A DNA stretch of 64,000 bases from Vibrio crassostreae 9ZC13 (GTDB taxonomy: Bacteria > Pseudomonadota > Gammaproteobacteria > Enterobacterales > Vibrionaceae): the NCBI RefSeq assembly GCF_000272045.2, contig NZ_AJYZ02000019.1:1527781-1591780 (forward strand). The letters are read 5' to 3'. Position numbers and translations under genes: made by a program. The notes under the pieces were generated by a model. That model was not told the origin of the DNA. It did no database searches and saw nothing but the letters and a program-made list of their open reading frames with translations. This document shows, piece by piece, positions 12,469 through 22,659 of this stretch (positions are counted from its first letter, which is position 1; each line of letters begins with the position of its first letter).

Positions 12469-13071
12469 ATGCCGAAGGTTGGGATGCCTGATATACGTAA
12501 ACCACAGCTTGTTCAAGCCACCATGACGGTGATTGATCGAGTGGGTTTGCATGCCGCGAGTATTGCGTTGATCAGCAAAGAAGCGGGAGTCTCCACTGGC
12601 ATTATTAATCACTATTTTGGTGGAAAGCATGGGCTGCTAGAAGAGACCATGCGTGAAATCCTTCGCCAACTTTCCAATACCATCACCACGTCACTAAAAG
12701 CACTTCCTGTTGATGCTCACCAACAGAGAATTAACGCGATCATCGATGGTAACTTCGAAGGTTACCAAGCAGAAAATAAGGTCGCGAAGGCGTGGTTGGC
12801 ATTTTGGTCATATTCAATGCATGACGAGCAGCTGAAAAGACTGCAACGTGTGAATGAAAAACGTTTGATTTCACACTTACGTCTTGAGTTGAAAGGTATT
12901 TTGAATCATGAACAAGCGGATCTCGTTGCTCACGGGATTGCGTCTCTGATTGATGGTTTGTGGCTGAGAGGCACATTAAACCCAGATGGTATCGATGCTC
13001 AAAAGGCGCGTGCCATCATCAATGATTATCTAGATAAACAACTTACGTTCTACTCGTGTCACAGCAAATAG
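12469..13071 (+). CDS. betI: BetI, choline-responsive TetR repressor
   Basis: Transcriptional repressor of the choline-to-betaine operon that releases DNA when choline is present. The N-terminal TetR helix-turn-helix ([19 protein letters not shown], about residues 27-45) is characteristic of BetI and is followed by an all-helical ligand domain. The 200-aa length matches the family. AAGGA precedes the ATG. The gene heads betIBA-proXWV, with 125 bp before betB. The palindrome just upstream fits autoregulation. Confidence 0.95.
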   Translation: MPKVGMPDIRKPQLVQATMTVIDRVGLHAASIALISKEAGVSTGIINHYFGGKHGLLEETMREILRQLSNTITTSLKALPVDAHQQRINAIIDGNFEGYQAENKVAKAWLAFWSYSMHDEQLKRLQRVNEKRLISHLRLELKGILNHEQADLVAHGIASLIDGLWLRGTLNPDGIDAQKARAIINDYLDKQLTFYSCHSK

Positions 13072-13095
13072 ATCGCAGTGGTAGCGCTAGACGTT

Positions 13096-13120
13096 GAGCT
13101 AGAGCAAGAGCAAGAGCTAG
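13096..13120 (+). repeat. Short GAGCTAGAGCAAGAG-type repeat between betI and betB
   Basis: A purine-rich stretch with AGAGC units at about 6-bp spacing, bounded by GAGCTAG at both ends, in the betI-betB gap. It does not encode anything. Its role, if any, is unknown. Confidence 0.5.
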
Positions 13121-13196
13121 AACGACCACTATTCGCACCTAATACTCACATATAGACCAGTAGAGTCTAATAACAATAATTAAGTCAGAATCTCAA

Positions 13197-14657
13197 ATGG
13201 AAATGAACTCGTTATACATCGATGGCGCAGCGGTTAAAGCAACCTCTGGTGAAACCTTTGATAGCATTAACCCTGCAAACGGTGAACCTATCACGACGTT
13301 AGGCCAAGCATCTTCTGCGGATGTCGACAGTGCTATTGAATCTGCGAAACGCGGATTTGCGGTATGGTCAGCAATGACCGCTGTGGAACGCAGCCGCATT
13401 CTTTTGAAGGCAGTGGAAATACTTAGAGCTCGAAATAATGACCTTGCAAATCTTGAGGTTGTTGATACGGGCAAGCCTCTGCAAGAAGCGATTGAAGTGG
13501 ATGTGGCGTCTGGCGCTGATGTTATTGAATACTTTGCTGGTTTGGCTCCAACGCTACAAGGCGACCAACAGCCGCTGAGCGAATCTCAATTTTTCTACAC
13601 TCGCCGCGAGCCGCTAGGCATTTGTGCGGGCATTGGCGCGTGGAACTACCCAATTCAAATCGCGATGTGGAAATCGGCTCCGGCATTGGCCGCGGGTAAC
13701 GCGATGATTTTCAAACCTTCAGAAGAAACGCCGCTAACGGCGCTCAAGCTTGCAGAGATCTTTACCGAAGCTGGTCTTCCTGATGGCGTGTTCAACGTGG
13801 TTCAGGGCGATTACCGTGTTGGTCAGATGCTAACGGCGCACCCAGATATCGCGAAAGTATCGTTCACGGGCGAAACCGGTACCGGTAAAGCGGTAATGGC
13901 AGACAGCGCTAAGACGCTGAAATCAGTCACCATGGAACTTGGCGGCAAGTCACCGATGATCGTGTTTGATGATGCGAAATTGGATGATGCAGTTTCAGCT
14001 TCGATGGTGGCTAACTTCTACACCCAAGGCGAAGTGTGTACTAACGGTACTCGCGTTTACGTTCATGAAAATATCTACAACGATTTCATCGACCAACTTA
14101 AAACACGCACTGAAAAGCTCATCATTGGTAACCCAATGGACATGGAGACTCAGATCGGCGCGTTGATTTCTAAAGAACACCTTTCAAAAGTCCTTGAAGC
14201 GATTGAGCTAGCTAAACAGTCGGGCGCAACCCTGCTGACGGGCGGCTATCAAGTGACAGACAACGGCCTCGAAAACGGTAATTTTGTTATCCCAACCGTG
14301 TTTGTGGATTGCGAAGACAACATGCCTCACGTTCAACAAGAGATCTTCGGGCCTGTGATGTCAGTGTTGAAGTTTTCGGACGAAGACGATGTGATTCGCC
14401 GTGCAAACGACACCAAATACGGCCTTGCGGCTGGTGTGTTCACGCAAAACCTTTCTCGTGCGCACCGTGTTATTCACCAAATGCAGGCGGGTATTTGTTG
14501 GGTTAATACGTGGGGTGACTCACCAGCAGAAATGCCAGTTGGCGGTTACAAGCTTTCGGGTATTGGCCGTGAAAATGGACCAGAAACTCTACTTCACTAT
14601 ACGCAGACTAAGAGCATTCTTATTGAACTTGGCGACTACGCCAGCCCTTATGCCTAA
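13197..14657 (+). CDS. betB: Betaine aldehyde dehydrogenase
   Basis: NAD(P)-dependent enzyme that oxidises betaine aldehyde to glycine betaine, the second step of osmoprotectant synthesis from choline. The ALDH fold is complete: [10 protein letters not shown] cofactor region, LGGKSP with the catalytic Glu nearby, nucleophile C281 in GEVCTNGTR, and the family ending [16 protein letters not shown]. At 486 aa it matches E. coli BetB in length and block order. The ATG at 13197 lacks a strong ribosome site; an ATG two codons on is equally possible. It lies between betI and betA. Confidence 0.95.
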   Translation: MEMNSLYIDGAAVKATSGETFDSINPANGEPITTLGQASSADVDSAIESAKRGFAVWSAMTAVERSRILLKAVEILRARNNDLANLEVVDTGKPLQEAIEVDVASGADVIEYFAGLAPTLQGDQQPLSESQFFYTRREPLGICAGIGAWNYPIQIAMWKSAPALAAGNAMIFKPSEETPLTALKLAEIFTEAGLPDGVFNVVQGDYRVGQMLTAHPDIAKVSFTGETGTGKAVMADSAKTLKSVTMELGGKSPMIVFDDAKLDDAVSASMVANFYTQGEVCTNGTRVYVHENIYNDFIDQLKTRTEKLIIGNPMDMETQIGALISKEHLSKVLEAIELAKQSGATLLTGGYQVTDNGLENGNFVIPTVFVDCEDNMPHVQQEIFGPVMSVLKFSDEDDVIRRANDTKYGLAAGVFTQNLSRAHRVIHQMQAGICWVNTWGDSPAEMPVGGYKLSGIGRENGPETLLHYTQTKSILIELGDYASPYA

Positions 14658-14729
14658 CGCGTAACACTCAATTTTATGGGTTAGCTTAACAGAGCTAGCC
14701 CTACTGACTCATCTCAGGGAAATCAAAAC

Positions 14730-16442
14730 ATGGAACAACGCTACGATTATATTATCGTCGGCGCGGGTTCGGCCGGCTGTGTGTTAGCGGATAGGCTAAC
14801 GGAAAGCGGTGAACATAGCGTTTTATTACTGGAAGCTGGTGGCACGGATAAGAGTATTTTTATCCAAATGCCAACCGCGCTTTCTTACCCAATGAATACT
14901 GAAAAGTACGCTTGGCAATTTGAAACAGAGAAAGAACCGGGCCTTGATGGACGTGAACTGCACTGCCCACGTGGCAAAGTGTTAGGCGGCAGCTCATCGA
15001 TCAACGGCATGGTTTATGTTCGTGGCCACGCGTGTGATTTTGACCAATGGGAAGAAGAGGGCGCTGCGGGTTGGAACTATCAAGCATGCTTGCCTTACTT
15101 CCGCCGCGCTGAATCATGGAACAAAGGCGGTGATGAATACCGTGGTGACAATGGCCCTGTCGGCACTTGTAATGGTAACGATATGGAGCTTAACCCGCTT
15201 TACCAAGCATTCATCGATGCAGGTAAAGACGCTGGTTACCCAGAAACCAACGATTACAACGGCTACCAGCAAGAAGGCTTCGGCACTATGCATATGACGG
15301 TAGACAAGGGTGTTAGAGCCTCAACCTCTAACGCTTATTTACGTCGAGCATTGAAGCGTTCAAACCTGACCTTGAAGAAAGGTATCGTGGCGCGTCGTTT
15401 CTTACTTGAAGCACAAGACTCAAATGGTCAATCGGGCTTGAAAGCCGTCGGTGTCGAGTTTGAAAAGTCAGGAAATACCCAGGTGGCTGTGGCGAACAAA
15501 GAAGTGATCTCTTCTGCGGGTTCTATCGGTTCTGTTCAACTGCTGCAGCTTTCTGGTATCGGCCCGAAAGCCGTGCTTGAAAAGGCCGGCGTTGAAGTTA
15601 AACACGAACTAAGCGGTGTCGGTGAAAACCTTCAAGATCACCTAGAAGTGTACTTCCAATATCACTGCAACGAACCGATCACACTCAACAGCAAGCTTGG
15701 CTTGGTGAGCAAAGGCATGATTGGCGCGGAATGGATTCTGACTCGCAAAGGTCTGGGTGCTACTAACCACTTTGAATCGTGTGCGTTCATTCGCTCTCGT
15801 AAAGGATTGAAGTGGCCAAACATTCAATATCACTTCCTGCCAGCAGCGATGCGTTACGACGGACAAGCGGCCTTTGATGGTCACGGTTTCCAAGTACACG
15901 TTGGGCCTAATAAGCCAGAAAGTCGCGGTACGGTTGCGATCACTTCTGCTGATCCGCATGCCAAGCCAGAGATCATTTTCAACTACATCTCGACTGAACA
16001 AGATCGCCAAGATTGGCGCGATTGTATTCGTCTAACGCGTGAGATTTTGTCTCAACCAGCAATGGATGCTTACCGAGGTGAAGAGATTCAGCCGGGTATA
16101 AGTGTGACTTCCGATGAAGCAATCGACGAATGGGTTAAACAGAACGTGGAAAGTGCGTACCACCCTTCATGTGGCTGCAAAATGGGCGCTGATGATGATC
16201 CAATGGCAGTGCTTGATGAAGAGTGTCGCGTTCGCGGCATTGATAATCTGCGCGTTGTTGACTCATCGGTTTTCCCAACCATTCCAAACGGCAATTTGAA
16301 CGCCCCGACCATTATGGTTGCTGAGCGTGCTTCCGATTTGATTTTAGGTAAGCCGATGCTCAAAGCGCAGGACGTTCCAGTGTGGATTGCACCTGAGTGG
16401 CAAGAGAAGCAAAGAATAAATAAACCAGTAAGAGAAGCGTAA
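14730..16442 (+). CDS. betA: Choline dehydrogenase (GMC flavoenzyme)
   Basis: FAD-dependent, membrane-associated enzyme that oxidises choline to betaine aldehyde. The N-terminal [10 protein letters not shown] motif (about residues 11-20) binds FAD, the GMC signature [18 protein letters not shown] follows, and the catalytic His region [11 protein letters not shown] lies near the C-terminus. The 570-aa length is typical. It starts 72 bp after betB in the same operon. No lesion was seen. Confidence 0.96.
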   Translation: MEQRYDYIIVGAGSAGCVLADRLTESGEHSVLLLEAGGTDKSIFIQMPTALSYPMNTEKYAWQFETEKEPGLDGRELHCPRGKVLGGSSSINGMVYVRGHACDFDQWEEEGAAGWNYQACLPYFRRAESWNKGGDEYRGDNGPVGTCNGNDMELNPLYQAFIDAGKDAGYPETNDYNGYQQEGFGTMHMTVDKGVRASTSNAYLRRALKRSNLTLKKGIVARRFLLEAQDSNGQSGLKAVGVEFEKSGNTQVAVANKEVISSAGSIGSVQLLQLSGIGPKAVLEKAGVEVKHELSGVGENLQDHLEVYFQYHCNEPITLNSKLGLVSKGMIGAEWILTRKGLGATNHFESCAFIRSRKGLKWPNIQYHFLPAAMRYDGQAAFDGHGFQVHVGPNKPESRGTVAITSADPHAKPEIIFNYISTEQDRQDWRDCIRLTREILSQPAMDAYRGEEIQPGISVTSDEAIDEWVKQNVESAYHPSCGCKMGADDDPMAVLDEECRVRGIDNLRVVDSSVFPTIPNGNLNAPTIMVAERASDLILGKPMLKAQDVPVWIAPEWQEKQRINKPVREA

Positions 16443-16569
16443 GCCTCTGTTATTAGTTCAAAAATAGAAAAAGCAAAAAGTAACAACAAAAATTAGTCAA
16501 AAGTCAGAAGAACTGCTCTCTATCGGTGTTGATATCGAGCAGAAAAAGGAAAGATAAAAAGGAACCATT

Positions 16570-17541
16570 ATGACGACTCTAAATATTCAGAACATGACCA
16601 CGAAAACGTTAACAGCACTAGCCATCAGTTCATTTGCATTTGGTGCTAACGCTTCTATTGAACCACAGCAATGTGAAAACGTCCGCTTCGCTGATGTAGG
16701 CTGGACTGACATTACCGCAACAACCGCCGTTACTTCTGAACTATTAAAAGGCCTTGGTTACAAAACCAAAACCGACCTACTTTCAGTACCGGTGACTTAC
16801 TCTTCAATGGCGAACGGCGATATTGATGTATTCCTAGGTAACTGGATGCCAACCATGGAAGGCGATATTGCTAAGTACCGTGAAGCGGGCACGGTTGAGA
16901 CCGTGCGTGCCAACCTTGAAGGCGCAAAATACACACTAGCTGTACCAAAATATGTGTACGACTCTGGCGTAAAAAGCTTCGCAGACTTAGCAAAACATGC
17001 CGACAAATTTAAAGACCGCATCTACGGCATCGAGCCGGGTAACGACGGTAACCGCTTAATCCAATCAATGATTGATTCAGACGCGTTTGGCTTGAAAGAT
17101 TTCAGCCTAGTGGAATCAAGTGAAGCGGGCATGGTATCGCAAGTATCTCGCGCTGCTCGTCGTAGCCAGTGGATCGTTTACCTTGGTTGGGCACCGCACC
17201 CAATGAACAGCAATGTTGAGATGGAATATCTATCAGGTGGTGACGACTTCTTCGGCCCGAACTACGGCGGAGCAAATGTTTACACCAATGTTCGTTCAAA
17301 CTACCTGTCTGAATGTGCAAACGTCGGTCAACTTCTACAAAACCTAGAATTCACTCTAGAGATGGAAAACCAGTTGATGGAAGAGATTCTTAACCAAAAA
17401 GTGAAGCCAGAAAAAGCCGCTCAACAATGGTTGAACAAGAACCCTCAACAAGTTGAAGCTTGGTTAGACAACGTAAAAACGCATAAAGGTGAATCAGCGA
17501 CTCAAGCGGTTACTGAATACCTAAAGCAAGTTAAAGCTTAG
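16570..17541 (+). CDS. proX: Glycine betaine ABC transporter substrate-binding protein
   Basis: Periplasmic binding protein that captures glycine betaine or related compounds for the ProXWV importer. Residues 1-28 include a signal peptide (AISSFAFGANA). The mature OpuAC/ProX domain contains aromatic residues expected for a quaternary-amine cage (GWTDIT, GNWMPT, YLGWAPH). The start is supported by AAGGA seven bases upstream. The protein is 323 aa. The gene is fourth in the bet/pro operon and separated from proW by a hairpin. Confidence 0.94.
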   Translation: MTTLNIQNMTTKTLTALAISSFAFGANASIEPQQCENVRFADVGWTDITATTAVTSELLKGLGYKTKTDLLSVPVTYSSMANGDIDVFLGNWMPTMEGDIAKYREAGTVETVRANLEGAKYTLAVPKYVYDSGVKSFADLAKHADKFKDRIYGIEPGNDGNRLIQSMIDSDAFGLKDFSLVESSEAGMVSQVSRAARRSQWIVYLGWAPHPMNSNVEMEYLSGGDDFFGPNYGGANVYTNVRSNYLSECANVGQLLQNLEFTLEMENQLMEEILNQKVKPEKAAQQWLNKNPQQVEAWLDNVKTHKGESATQAVTEYLKQVKA

Positions 17542-17575
17542 TTCTACCTATCTCAACAGCTACATAAATAATAAA

Positions 17576-17617
17576 GGTGGGCTTGCCAATTTATCGATTG
17601 GTTTGAAGTAGCCCACC
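17576..17617 (+). promoter_or_regulatory. Intercistronic stem-loop between proX and proW
   Basis: An outer 8-bp stem (GGTGGGCT, 17576-17583, with AGCCCACC, 17610-17617) encloses an inner CCAAT/ATTGG stem (17586-17590 with 17597-17601). No T tract follows, and the proW GTG starts 20 bp later. It may stabilise the upstream mRNA, which would give more binding protein than permease. Confidence 0.75.
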
Positions 17618-17636
17618 CATAATAAAAGGCAATATT

Positions 17637-18479
17637 GTGAATTTTATTACGGAAAACAAAATCCCTGTCGGACGATGGATGGAAGCGGGTGTTGATTGGC
17701 TAACAATCAATGCAGCAGGATTCTTTGACGCTATTTCGATTTTTCTAGAAACCGTCATTATGTTTTTAGTCGATGTATTTAAGTGGATGCCACCGGCTTT
17801 ACCAATCGTGATGACCGCGGCGATTGCATGGTACTTACACCGTAAACCCTCGCTTGTGATTTTCGTGGTTGCAGCTTTGCTGACTATTTTAAACCTTGGC
17901 TACTGGCAAGAAATGCTGGAAACCTTTGTCCTCGTGTTTGCAGCGACAACGATTTCCGTATTAATTGGCGTTCCAGTTGGCATTATGGCCGCACATCGCC
18001 CTTGGTTATATACGGTGCTTAGACCCATTCTTGATTTAATGCAGACGGTTCCAACGTTTGTGTATCTGATTCCGACTTTGGTTTTATTCGGCTTGGGCAT
18101 CGTTCCTGGCTTAATCTCGACCATCATCTTCGCTATTGCCGCGCCAATTCGTTTGACCTACTTAGGCGTCACCAAAGTGCCTGAAGAGTTGATTGAAGCG
18201 GGTAAAGCGTTTGGTGCAAGCCGCATGAAATTGCTGATGAAGGTGGAATTACCGGCCGCTTTACCAAGCATTATGGCGGGTGTAACTCAATGTATTATGT
18301 TGTCGCTTTCGATGGTGGTTATCGCTGCTCTTGTCGGTGCTGACGGACTTGGTAAACCTGTTGTTCGTGCATTGAACACAGTGAACATCTCACAAGGTTT
18401 TGAAGCCGGACTGGCGATCGTATTAGTCGCTATCATTCTTGATCGCTTGTGCAAAACACCAAATCAAAAGGAGGCTTAA
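17637..18479 (+). CDS. proW: Glycine betaine ABC transporter permease
   Basis: Inner-membrane subunit of the ProXWV/ProU importer. The 280-aa protein has about six to seven hydrophobic helices and the EAA loop (PEELIEAGKAFGASRMKLL) that contacts the ATPase. Translation starts at GTG 17637 after AAAAGG. Only 2 bp separate its stop from the proV start, indicating translational coupling. Confidence 0.94.
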   Translation: MNFITENKIPVGRWMEAGVDWLTINAAGFFDAISIFLETVIMFLVDVFKWMPPALPIVMTAAIAWYLHRKPSLVIFVVAALLTILNLGYWQEMLETFVLVFAATTISVLIGVPVGIMAAHRPWLYTVLRPILDLMQTVPTFVYLIPTLVLFGLGIVPGLISTIIFAIAAPIRLTYLGVTKVPEELIEAGKAFGASRMKLLMKVELPAALPSIMAGVTQCIMLSLSMVVIAALVGADGLGKPVVRALNTVNISQGFEAGLAIVLVAIILDRLCKTPNQKEA

Positions 18480-18481
18480 TC

Positions 18482-19696
18482 ATGTCTAGCTCTCAGGAAA
18501 AAAAGACAATGGATGCGATTACCATTAAAAATCTTGATGTCGTTTTTGGTGATAAGTCGAAGCAAGCGCTTGAGCTACTCGACCAAGGTAAAACTCGCCA
18601 AGAGATCATTGATGAAATTGGCCAAGTCGTGGGTGTAGATAATGTCTCTCTGACGGTTGAAGAAGGCGAGATCTGCGTGCTGATGGGCTTATCGGGTTCG
18701 GGTAAATCTTCGTTGCTTCGTGCTGTGAACGGTTTGAATGAGATCAGCCGTGGTTCATTAGCAATCAAAGATGGCGATAAGCTGGTGGATTTAGGTGAAC
18801 AGTGCGACGAAGCGACACTGCGCCATTTACGCACACACCGTGTTTCTATGGTGTTCCAAAAATTCGCCTTAATGCCTTGGTTAACCGTGTTAGATAACGT
18901 GGCGTTTGGTCTTGAAATGCAAGGCGTCGCCAAAGATGTTCGTCGTGCTAAGGCGCGTGAACAGCTTGAAATGGTGGGTTTGGCAGAGTGGGAAACCAAG
19001 TATCCGCATGAGCTTTCTGGCGGTATGCAGCAACGTGTTGGTCTAGCGCGTGCCTTTGCGATGGATACCGACATTCTTCTTATGGATGAACCGTTTTCAG
19101 CGCTTGATCCGCTGATTCGTGCGCAGTTGCAAGATGAGCTAATTTTATTGCAAAACAAGCTTAACAAAACGATTTTGTTCGTGAGTCATGATTTAGACGA
19201 AGCGCTGAAGATTGGTAATAACATTGCGATCATGGAGTCAGGCAAACTGATTCAACACGGTAAGCCTGAAGAGATCGTACTGACGCCAAAAACCGAATAC
19301 GTAAAAGACTTCGTTGCTCACACCAACCCACTGAATGTACTTAAAGGTCGCTCTTTGATGCAGCCTCTTGATTCACTGACGCAAGAGAATGAAAGCTGGA
19401 AGATTTGCGATTCTAAAGATCTCTGGATTGAACAGAGCGAAGGTGCTTTATCTGTGAAAGGTGAATCTGCTTTGGCGCTTGTTGAGTGGAGTGAGTCTGA
19501 CGACTTAACTGCGATCAACGAGTCGAGTGTAGTTGTGGCAAGCCCGGAAATTGGCATGCGTGATGCGATTAAACTGAAACAGCTAAGTAATCACCCGATT
19601 TTGCTGGTGGAAGACAATCAACTGGTCGGTATTCTGGATAACAGCGAGTTTTACAACGCACTAACGGGTAATTTTCAGATGAATACAGCCGCGTAA
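18482..19696 (+). CDS. proV: Glycine betaine ABC transporter ATPase
   Basis: Cytoplasmic ATPase that powers betaine uptake. Walker A is GLSGSGKSS (about residues 69-77), the ABC signature LSGGMQQRVGLARA and Walker B ILLMDEPFSALD follow, and a C-terminal tail holds a CBS-like region as in ProV/OpuA. The start is set at ATG 18482 because a near-perfect AAAGGAGG precedes it; an in-frame ATG 33 bases earlier lies inside proW. It is the last gene of the operon, at 404 aa. Confidence 0.95.
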   Translation: MSSSQEKKTMDAITIKNLDVVFGDKSKQALELLDQGKTRQEIIDEIGQVVGVDNVSLTVEEGEICVLMGLSGSGKSSLLRAVNGLNEISRGSLAIKDGDKLVDLGEQCDEATLRHLRTHRVSMVFQKFALMPWLTVLDNVAFGLEMQGVAKDVRRAKAREQLEMVGLAEWETKYPHELSGGMQQRVGLARAFAMDTDILLMDEPFSALDPLIRAQLQDELILLQNKLNKTILFVSHDLDEALKIGNNIAIMESGKLIQHGKPEEIVLTPKTEYVKDFVAHTNPLNVLKGRSLMQPLDSLTQENESWKICDSKDLWIEQSEGALSVKGESALALVEWSESDDLTAINESSVVVASPEIGMRDAIKLKQLSNHPILLVEDNQLVGILDNSEFYNALTGNFQMNTAA

Positions 19697-19707
19697 AATT
19701 TCGTTTT

Positions 19708-19736
19708 CCAGCTTGGCGATTAGGGCTGGTTTTTTA
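19708..19736 (+). terminator. Terminator of betIBA-proXWV
   Basis: CCAGC (19708-19712) pairs with GCTGG (19725-19729), followed by seven T. The stem is short but the U tract is good, and it lies 12 bp after the proV stop. Confidence 0.65.
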
Positions 19737-20058
19737 TTAGGTGGAGAGGGTTAAGTCTCTCTACCTCTATGATTATTAAAATATATTATTCTTTGAACTT
19801 GTATTCTCTGACTCGTTATTTTTGCCTTCATTGAAGCTTTCATTTCCCCTTCATTAAGTAAAAGTGCCGTACCACGCAAGTTTAGTGGTATAGAAAAGAT
19901 TGAGAATAGTATGAACATCAGTACAATGCGGAAAAATCAATGAAGTAATTTATCAATTTACAGTGTAATTCGAGCTCACCTGACGTAAATAATCAGGACA
20001 TATCATCGCTTCGACGCTGTAAAACCATTCACAGTATATTAGTACAAAGGTCTGCATC
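19737..20058. other. Regulatory gap upstream of cosR
   Basis: No gene. Two small dyads are visible: TACCAC/GTGGTA (19870-19875 with 19885-19890) and CCTGA/TCAGG near 19980-19998. MarR regulators often bind dyads at their own promoters, so either could be an autoregulatory site. Neither is assigned. Confidence 0.4.
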
Positions 20059-20541
20059 TTGGACAAACATGACGAAATCCTGGTCGCTATTCGCCAAATT
20101 ATTCGCGCTATCGATTTACATTCGAAAAAGCTGAGTAAAGAGTATGGTTTGACTGGCCCTCAATTAATCTTAATGAGAGCAATCCAAGAAATGGGTAATG
20201 TGACGATCAAAGAATTGTCTAATCACACCAATGTAAGCCAAGCCACCACAACCACGATCATCGATCGCTTGGAACTGAATGGCTATGTACAACGTGTTCG
20301 CAGCTCGTCAGATCGCCGCAAAGTACACGCAAACCTGACTGAAAAAGGTCAAGAGTTGCTAAACAATGCGCCACCACCGCTGCAAGATAACTTCGTTAAA
20401 AAATTCCAAAACCTAGAGCCGTGGGAGCAAAGCTTACTGCTTTCTTCAATGCAGCGAGTATCATCAATGATGAACGCAGAAGACATCGACGCCGCTCCAG
20501 TACTTCAACTTGAAGGCATTGCAAACGTAGCCAAGAGCTAA
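20059..20541 (+). CDS. cosR: MarR-family regulator, CosR-like
   Basis: Winged-helix MarR regulator of 160 aa. The core VTIKELSNHTNVSQATTTTI plus DRRKVHANLTEKG wing matches MarR proteins, and the start DKHDEILVAIRQIIRAIDLH resembles Vibrio CosR, which responds to osmolarity and represses ectoine and betaine genes in V. cholerae and V. parahaemolyticus (established knowledge). Translation starts at TTG after AAAGG. Its position between betIBA-proXWV and, further on, ectABC fits that role. The family is certain; the CosR identity is probable. Confidence 0.75.
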   Translation: MDKHDEILVAIRQIIRAIDLHSKKLSKEYGLTGPQLILMRAIQEMGNVTIKELSNHTNVSQATTTTIIDRLELNGYVQRVRSSSDRRKVHANLTEKGQELLNNAPPPLQDNFVKKFQNLEPWEQSLLLSSMQRVSSMMNAEDIDAAPVLQLEGIANVAKS

Positions 20542-20588
20542 CCTTATTTATAAATTGTTTATTTAGAACAACAACTTAAATAATTGTC

Positions 20589-20615
20589 AAATGGTCGCAC
20601 TAAGCGGCCATTTTT
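20589..20615 (+). terminator. Terminator after cosR (repeated type)
   Basis: AAATGGTCGC and GCGGCCATTT form a 10-bp stem with a 5-nt loop, followed by T residues. The same two arms recur at 53815-53839. Confidence 0.9.
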
Positions 20616-20759
20616 GATCCTGCCATTTAAAATTCTCTATTTGCCTTGCGTGTTAGCTACGCCTTCTTATTTTAAATTCCCCTGACTTTTTGCCCCGTTT
20701 GTAGCCGCCTCATTGGATTGTCATCAAAACTCCATTGACGATTCTTTGACAATAAAATG

Positions 20760-20776
20760 CTAGACCGACCGGTCTG
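20760..20776. promoter_or_regulatory. TetR-type operator upstream of the aldehyde dehydrogenase
   Basis: The dyad AGACCGACCGGTCT is preceded by CT and lies 42 bp before the ATG. A related 17-mer (12 of 17 matches) lies in reverse orientation upstream of the TetR gene at 26003-26593, which suggests that regulator binds both. Confidence 0.6.
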
Positions 20777-20817
20777 TTGTGTATTGTTGTGTGTTCATCT
20801 TAACCACGAGGTGATGT

Positions 20818-22233
20818 ATGAAACACGAATTGACGCCAACACAAATGACCATGACGTTGAACAGCATGCAGGGAGCTTTTGCACAGAAACCGATGCCAGC
20901 GATATCGGAGAGAATTGAGCAGCTGCTCGCACTTAAATCTGCGCTAATCGATTACACAGATCGTTTGTGTGTAGCCGTGAGTGAGGACTATGGTCACCGC
21001 AGCCGACAAGACACTTTGATGGCTGACATATTGCCTTGTATCGGAAATATTGATCACAGCATTGAGTGTTTACCTCATTGGTCGACATCTTCGATTCGTC
21101 ATTCCGGCCCATTGCTTTCAACCTCTCGTGTTGAAGTGGTTTATCAACCCAAAGGCGTCGTCGGGATTATTGCTCCGTGGAATTTCCCGATCATGTTATC
21201 CGTCGGCCCACTTATTTCGGCGCTGGCTGCGGGAAATCGCGCCATGATCAAGATGAGCGAATTTACCCCAGCGACGAACCAAGTATTAACAGCGCTATTG
21301 GCGGAAGTTTTCCATGCCGATGAGGTGTGCTTGGTTGAAGGTGAGGTAGAAATCGCAGCCGCATTTTCGGCGTTGCCGTTTGATCATCTTCTGTTTACAG
21401 GGTCAACCCAAGTGGGTCGCCAAGTGATGAAGTCAGCGGCTGATACGCTAACCCCAGTCAAGCTAGAGCTGGGTGGAAAGTCGCCGGTTATCGTGGCAGA
21501 AGACATGCCGATTGATATTGCGGTAGAGCGAATTATTTATGGTAAAAGCCTAAACAACGGCCAAGTATGTGTCGCTCCAGATTACGTGCTACTCCCTGAA
21601 GATAAGCTCGAAGCCTTCATTTTGGAGTACAAAAAACAATATCAACAGCTATTTGATGAAGGGATCTACTCTGAGAGTTTAACCTCGCTCATTAACCCTC
21701 GCCAATGTGATCGTATTGCTGGTCTGTTGAATGAAGAGCAGGAAGCTGGGACACGAATCGTTGCTTGCCATGACGAATCGATGGACCTAAATACTCATCG
21801 GTTGGTGACACATTTGATCGTTGAACCAAGCCTGTCATCCAAGGTGATGAACGAAGAAATTTTCGGCCCATTATTACCTTTGATTACGTATCGCAATGTC
21901 GAAGAGGCGTTCCAAGTCATCAATAGCAAACCAAGGCCGTTAGCACTCTACCTGATGAGCTTTGATTTGAGTTTACAGGCTCAGGTTAAGCACCAAGTTC
22001 ACTCCGGTGGCATGTGTATTAATGACTGTGTTTTCCATTTAGCGGTTGATGACGCGCCGTTTGGTGGCATTGGCGAATCAGGCCAGGGCAATTATCACGG
22101 TAAAGAAGGGTTTATCACTTTCTCTCACGCTAAAACTGTGTTGGAAACAGGTTTAGATCACCGCGTTAAGCATCTGTTTTCAAAAGAAGACAACGAATTA
22201 AAAACCGCAGTGATGGGCATGCTTGGCCAGTAA
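20818..22233 (+). CDS. Coniferyl-aldehyde-dehydrogenase-type ALDH
   Basis: NAD(P)-dependent aldehyde dehydrogenase of the CalB/coniferyl aldehyde branch, oxidising a hydrophobic aldehyde to its acid. Features seen: IIAPWNFPIMLSVGPL cofactor region, FTGSTQVG, LELGGKSPVIV, nucleophile C251 in NGQVCVAPD, and the branch-typical FGGIGESGQGNYHG ending. At 471 aa it is complete. It heads a block with a membrane protein, a broken sulfatase and a sulfatase-maturating enzyme. The physiological aldehyde is unknown. A TetR-type dyad precedes it. Confidence 0.88.
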   Translation: MKHELTPTQMTMTLNSMQGAFAQKPMPAISERIEQLLALKSALIDYTDRLCVAVSEDYGHRSRQDTLMADILPCIGNIDHSIECLPHWSTSSIRHSGPLLSTSRVEVVYQPKGVVGIIAPWNFPIMLSVGPLISALAAGNRAMIKMSEFTPATNQVLTALLAEVFHADEVCLVEGEVEIAAAFSALPFDHLLFTGSTQVGRQVMKSAADTLTPVKLELGGKSPVIVAEDMPIDIAVERIIYGKSLNNGQVCVAPDYVLLPEDKLEAFILEYKKQYQQLFDEGIYSESLTSLINPRQCDRIAGLLNEEQEAGTRIVACHDESMDLNTHRLVTHLIVEPSLSSKVMNEEIFGPLLPLITYRNVEEAFQVINSKPRPLALYLMSFDLSLQAQVKHQVHSGGMCINDCVFHLAVDDAPFGGIGESGQGNYHGKEGFITFSHAKTVLETGLDHRVKHLFSKEDNELKTAVMGMLGQ

Positions 22234-22305
22234 ATCACTGTTGGTATGACACTGTTTATTTTTCAAAAAGTTATTTTCACGAAATTATTTTAAGAGGTTA
22301 CTTTT

Positions 22306-22659
22306 ATGTTGGAACGTTTTTTTGAACGTACGATCAAATCGTATTTGATGATTACAGGTTTCTTAACGGCGACGGCTTTTTCCACTTTCCTAGCGCCTGA
22401 TTGGAGTATGCAGACGCTGTTCTCGTACAACGATACCATGATGGAAAACAAAGAGTATTTGCTCGGTACTTATCAACACTGGGGTGTGGTGGTTGGCTGT
22501 ATTGGTGTGTTGTTGATGTTCTCGGCGAAGTACAAATCGCTGCGTACCTCAACCATGATTTACAGCGCATTTGAGAAGTCGATGTTTGTTGGCATCTTCT
22601 TATACAACGTGTGTATCAACGATTATGAGTGGTTCTATGGCAGCAACTCAAGAGTATGA
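22306..22659 (+). CDS. Small membrane protein, possibly frameshifted near its end
   Basis: A 117-residue hydrophobic protein with about three membrane segments (residues about 13-30, 60-78 and 88-105) and no family I recognise. AGAGGTTAC precedes the start. The C-terminus in this frame (NDYEWFYGSNSRV) reads oddly, while the next frame stays open across the stop and ends at TAA 22703-22705 with a plausible tail (SGSMAATQEYDPALDLL). One extra base around 22600-22640 could explain this. It sits between the aldehyde dehydrogenase and the broken sulfatase, so decay would fit the context. Function is unknown. Confidence 0.5.
   Translation: MLERFFERTIKSYLMITGFLTATAFSTFLAPDWSMQTLFSYNDTMMENKEYLLGTYQHWGVVVGCIGVLLMFSAKYKSLRTSTMIYSAFEKSMFVGIFLYNVCINDYEWFYGSNSRV

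Noticed and set aside
17576..17617. Betaine riboswitch between proX and proW
   Set aside because: The structure is a simple nested hairpin without a conserved core or expression platform; no such riboswitch class is known to me.
18493..19167. Long Ser-rich antisense frame in proV
   Set aside because: It is the typical shadow of a conserved ATPase gene; its Ser/Cys/Arg composition is not protein-like.
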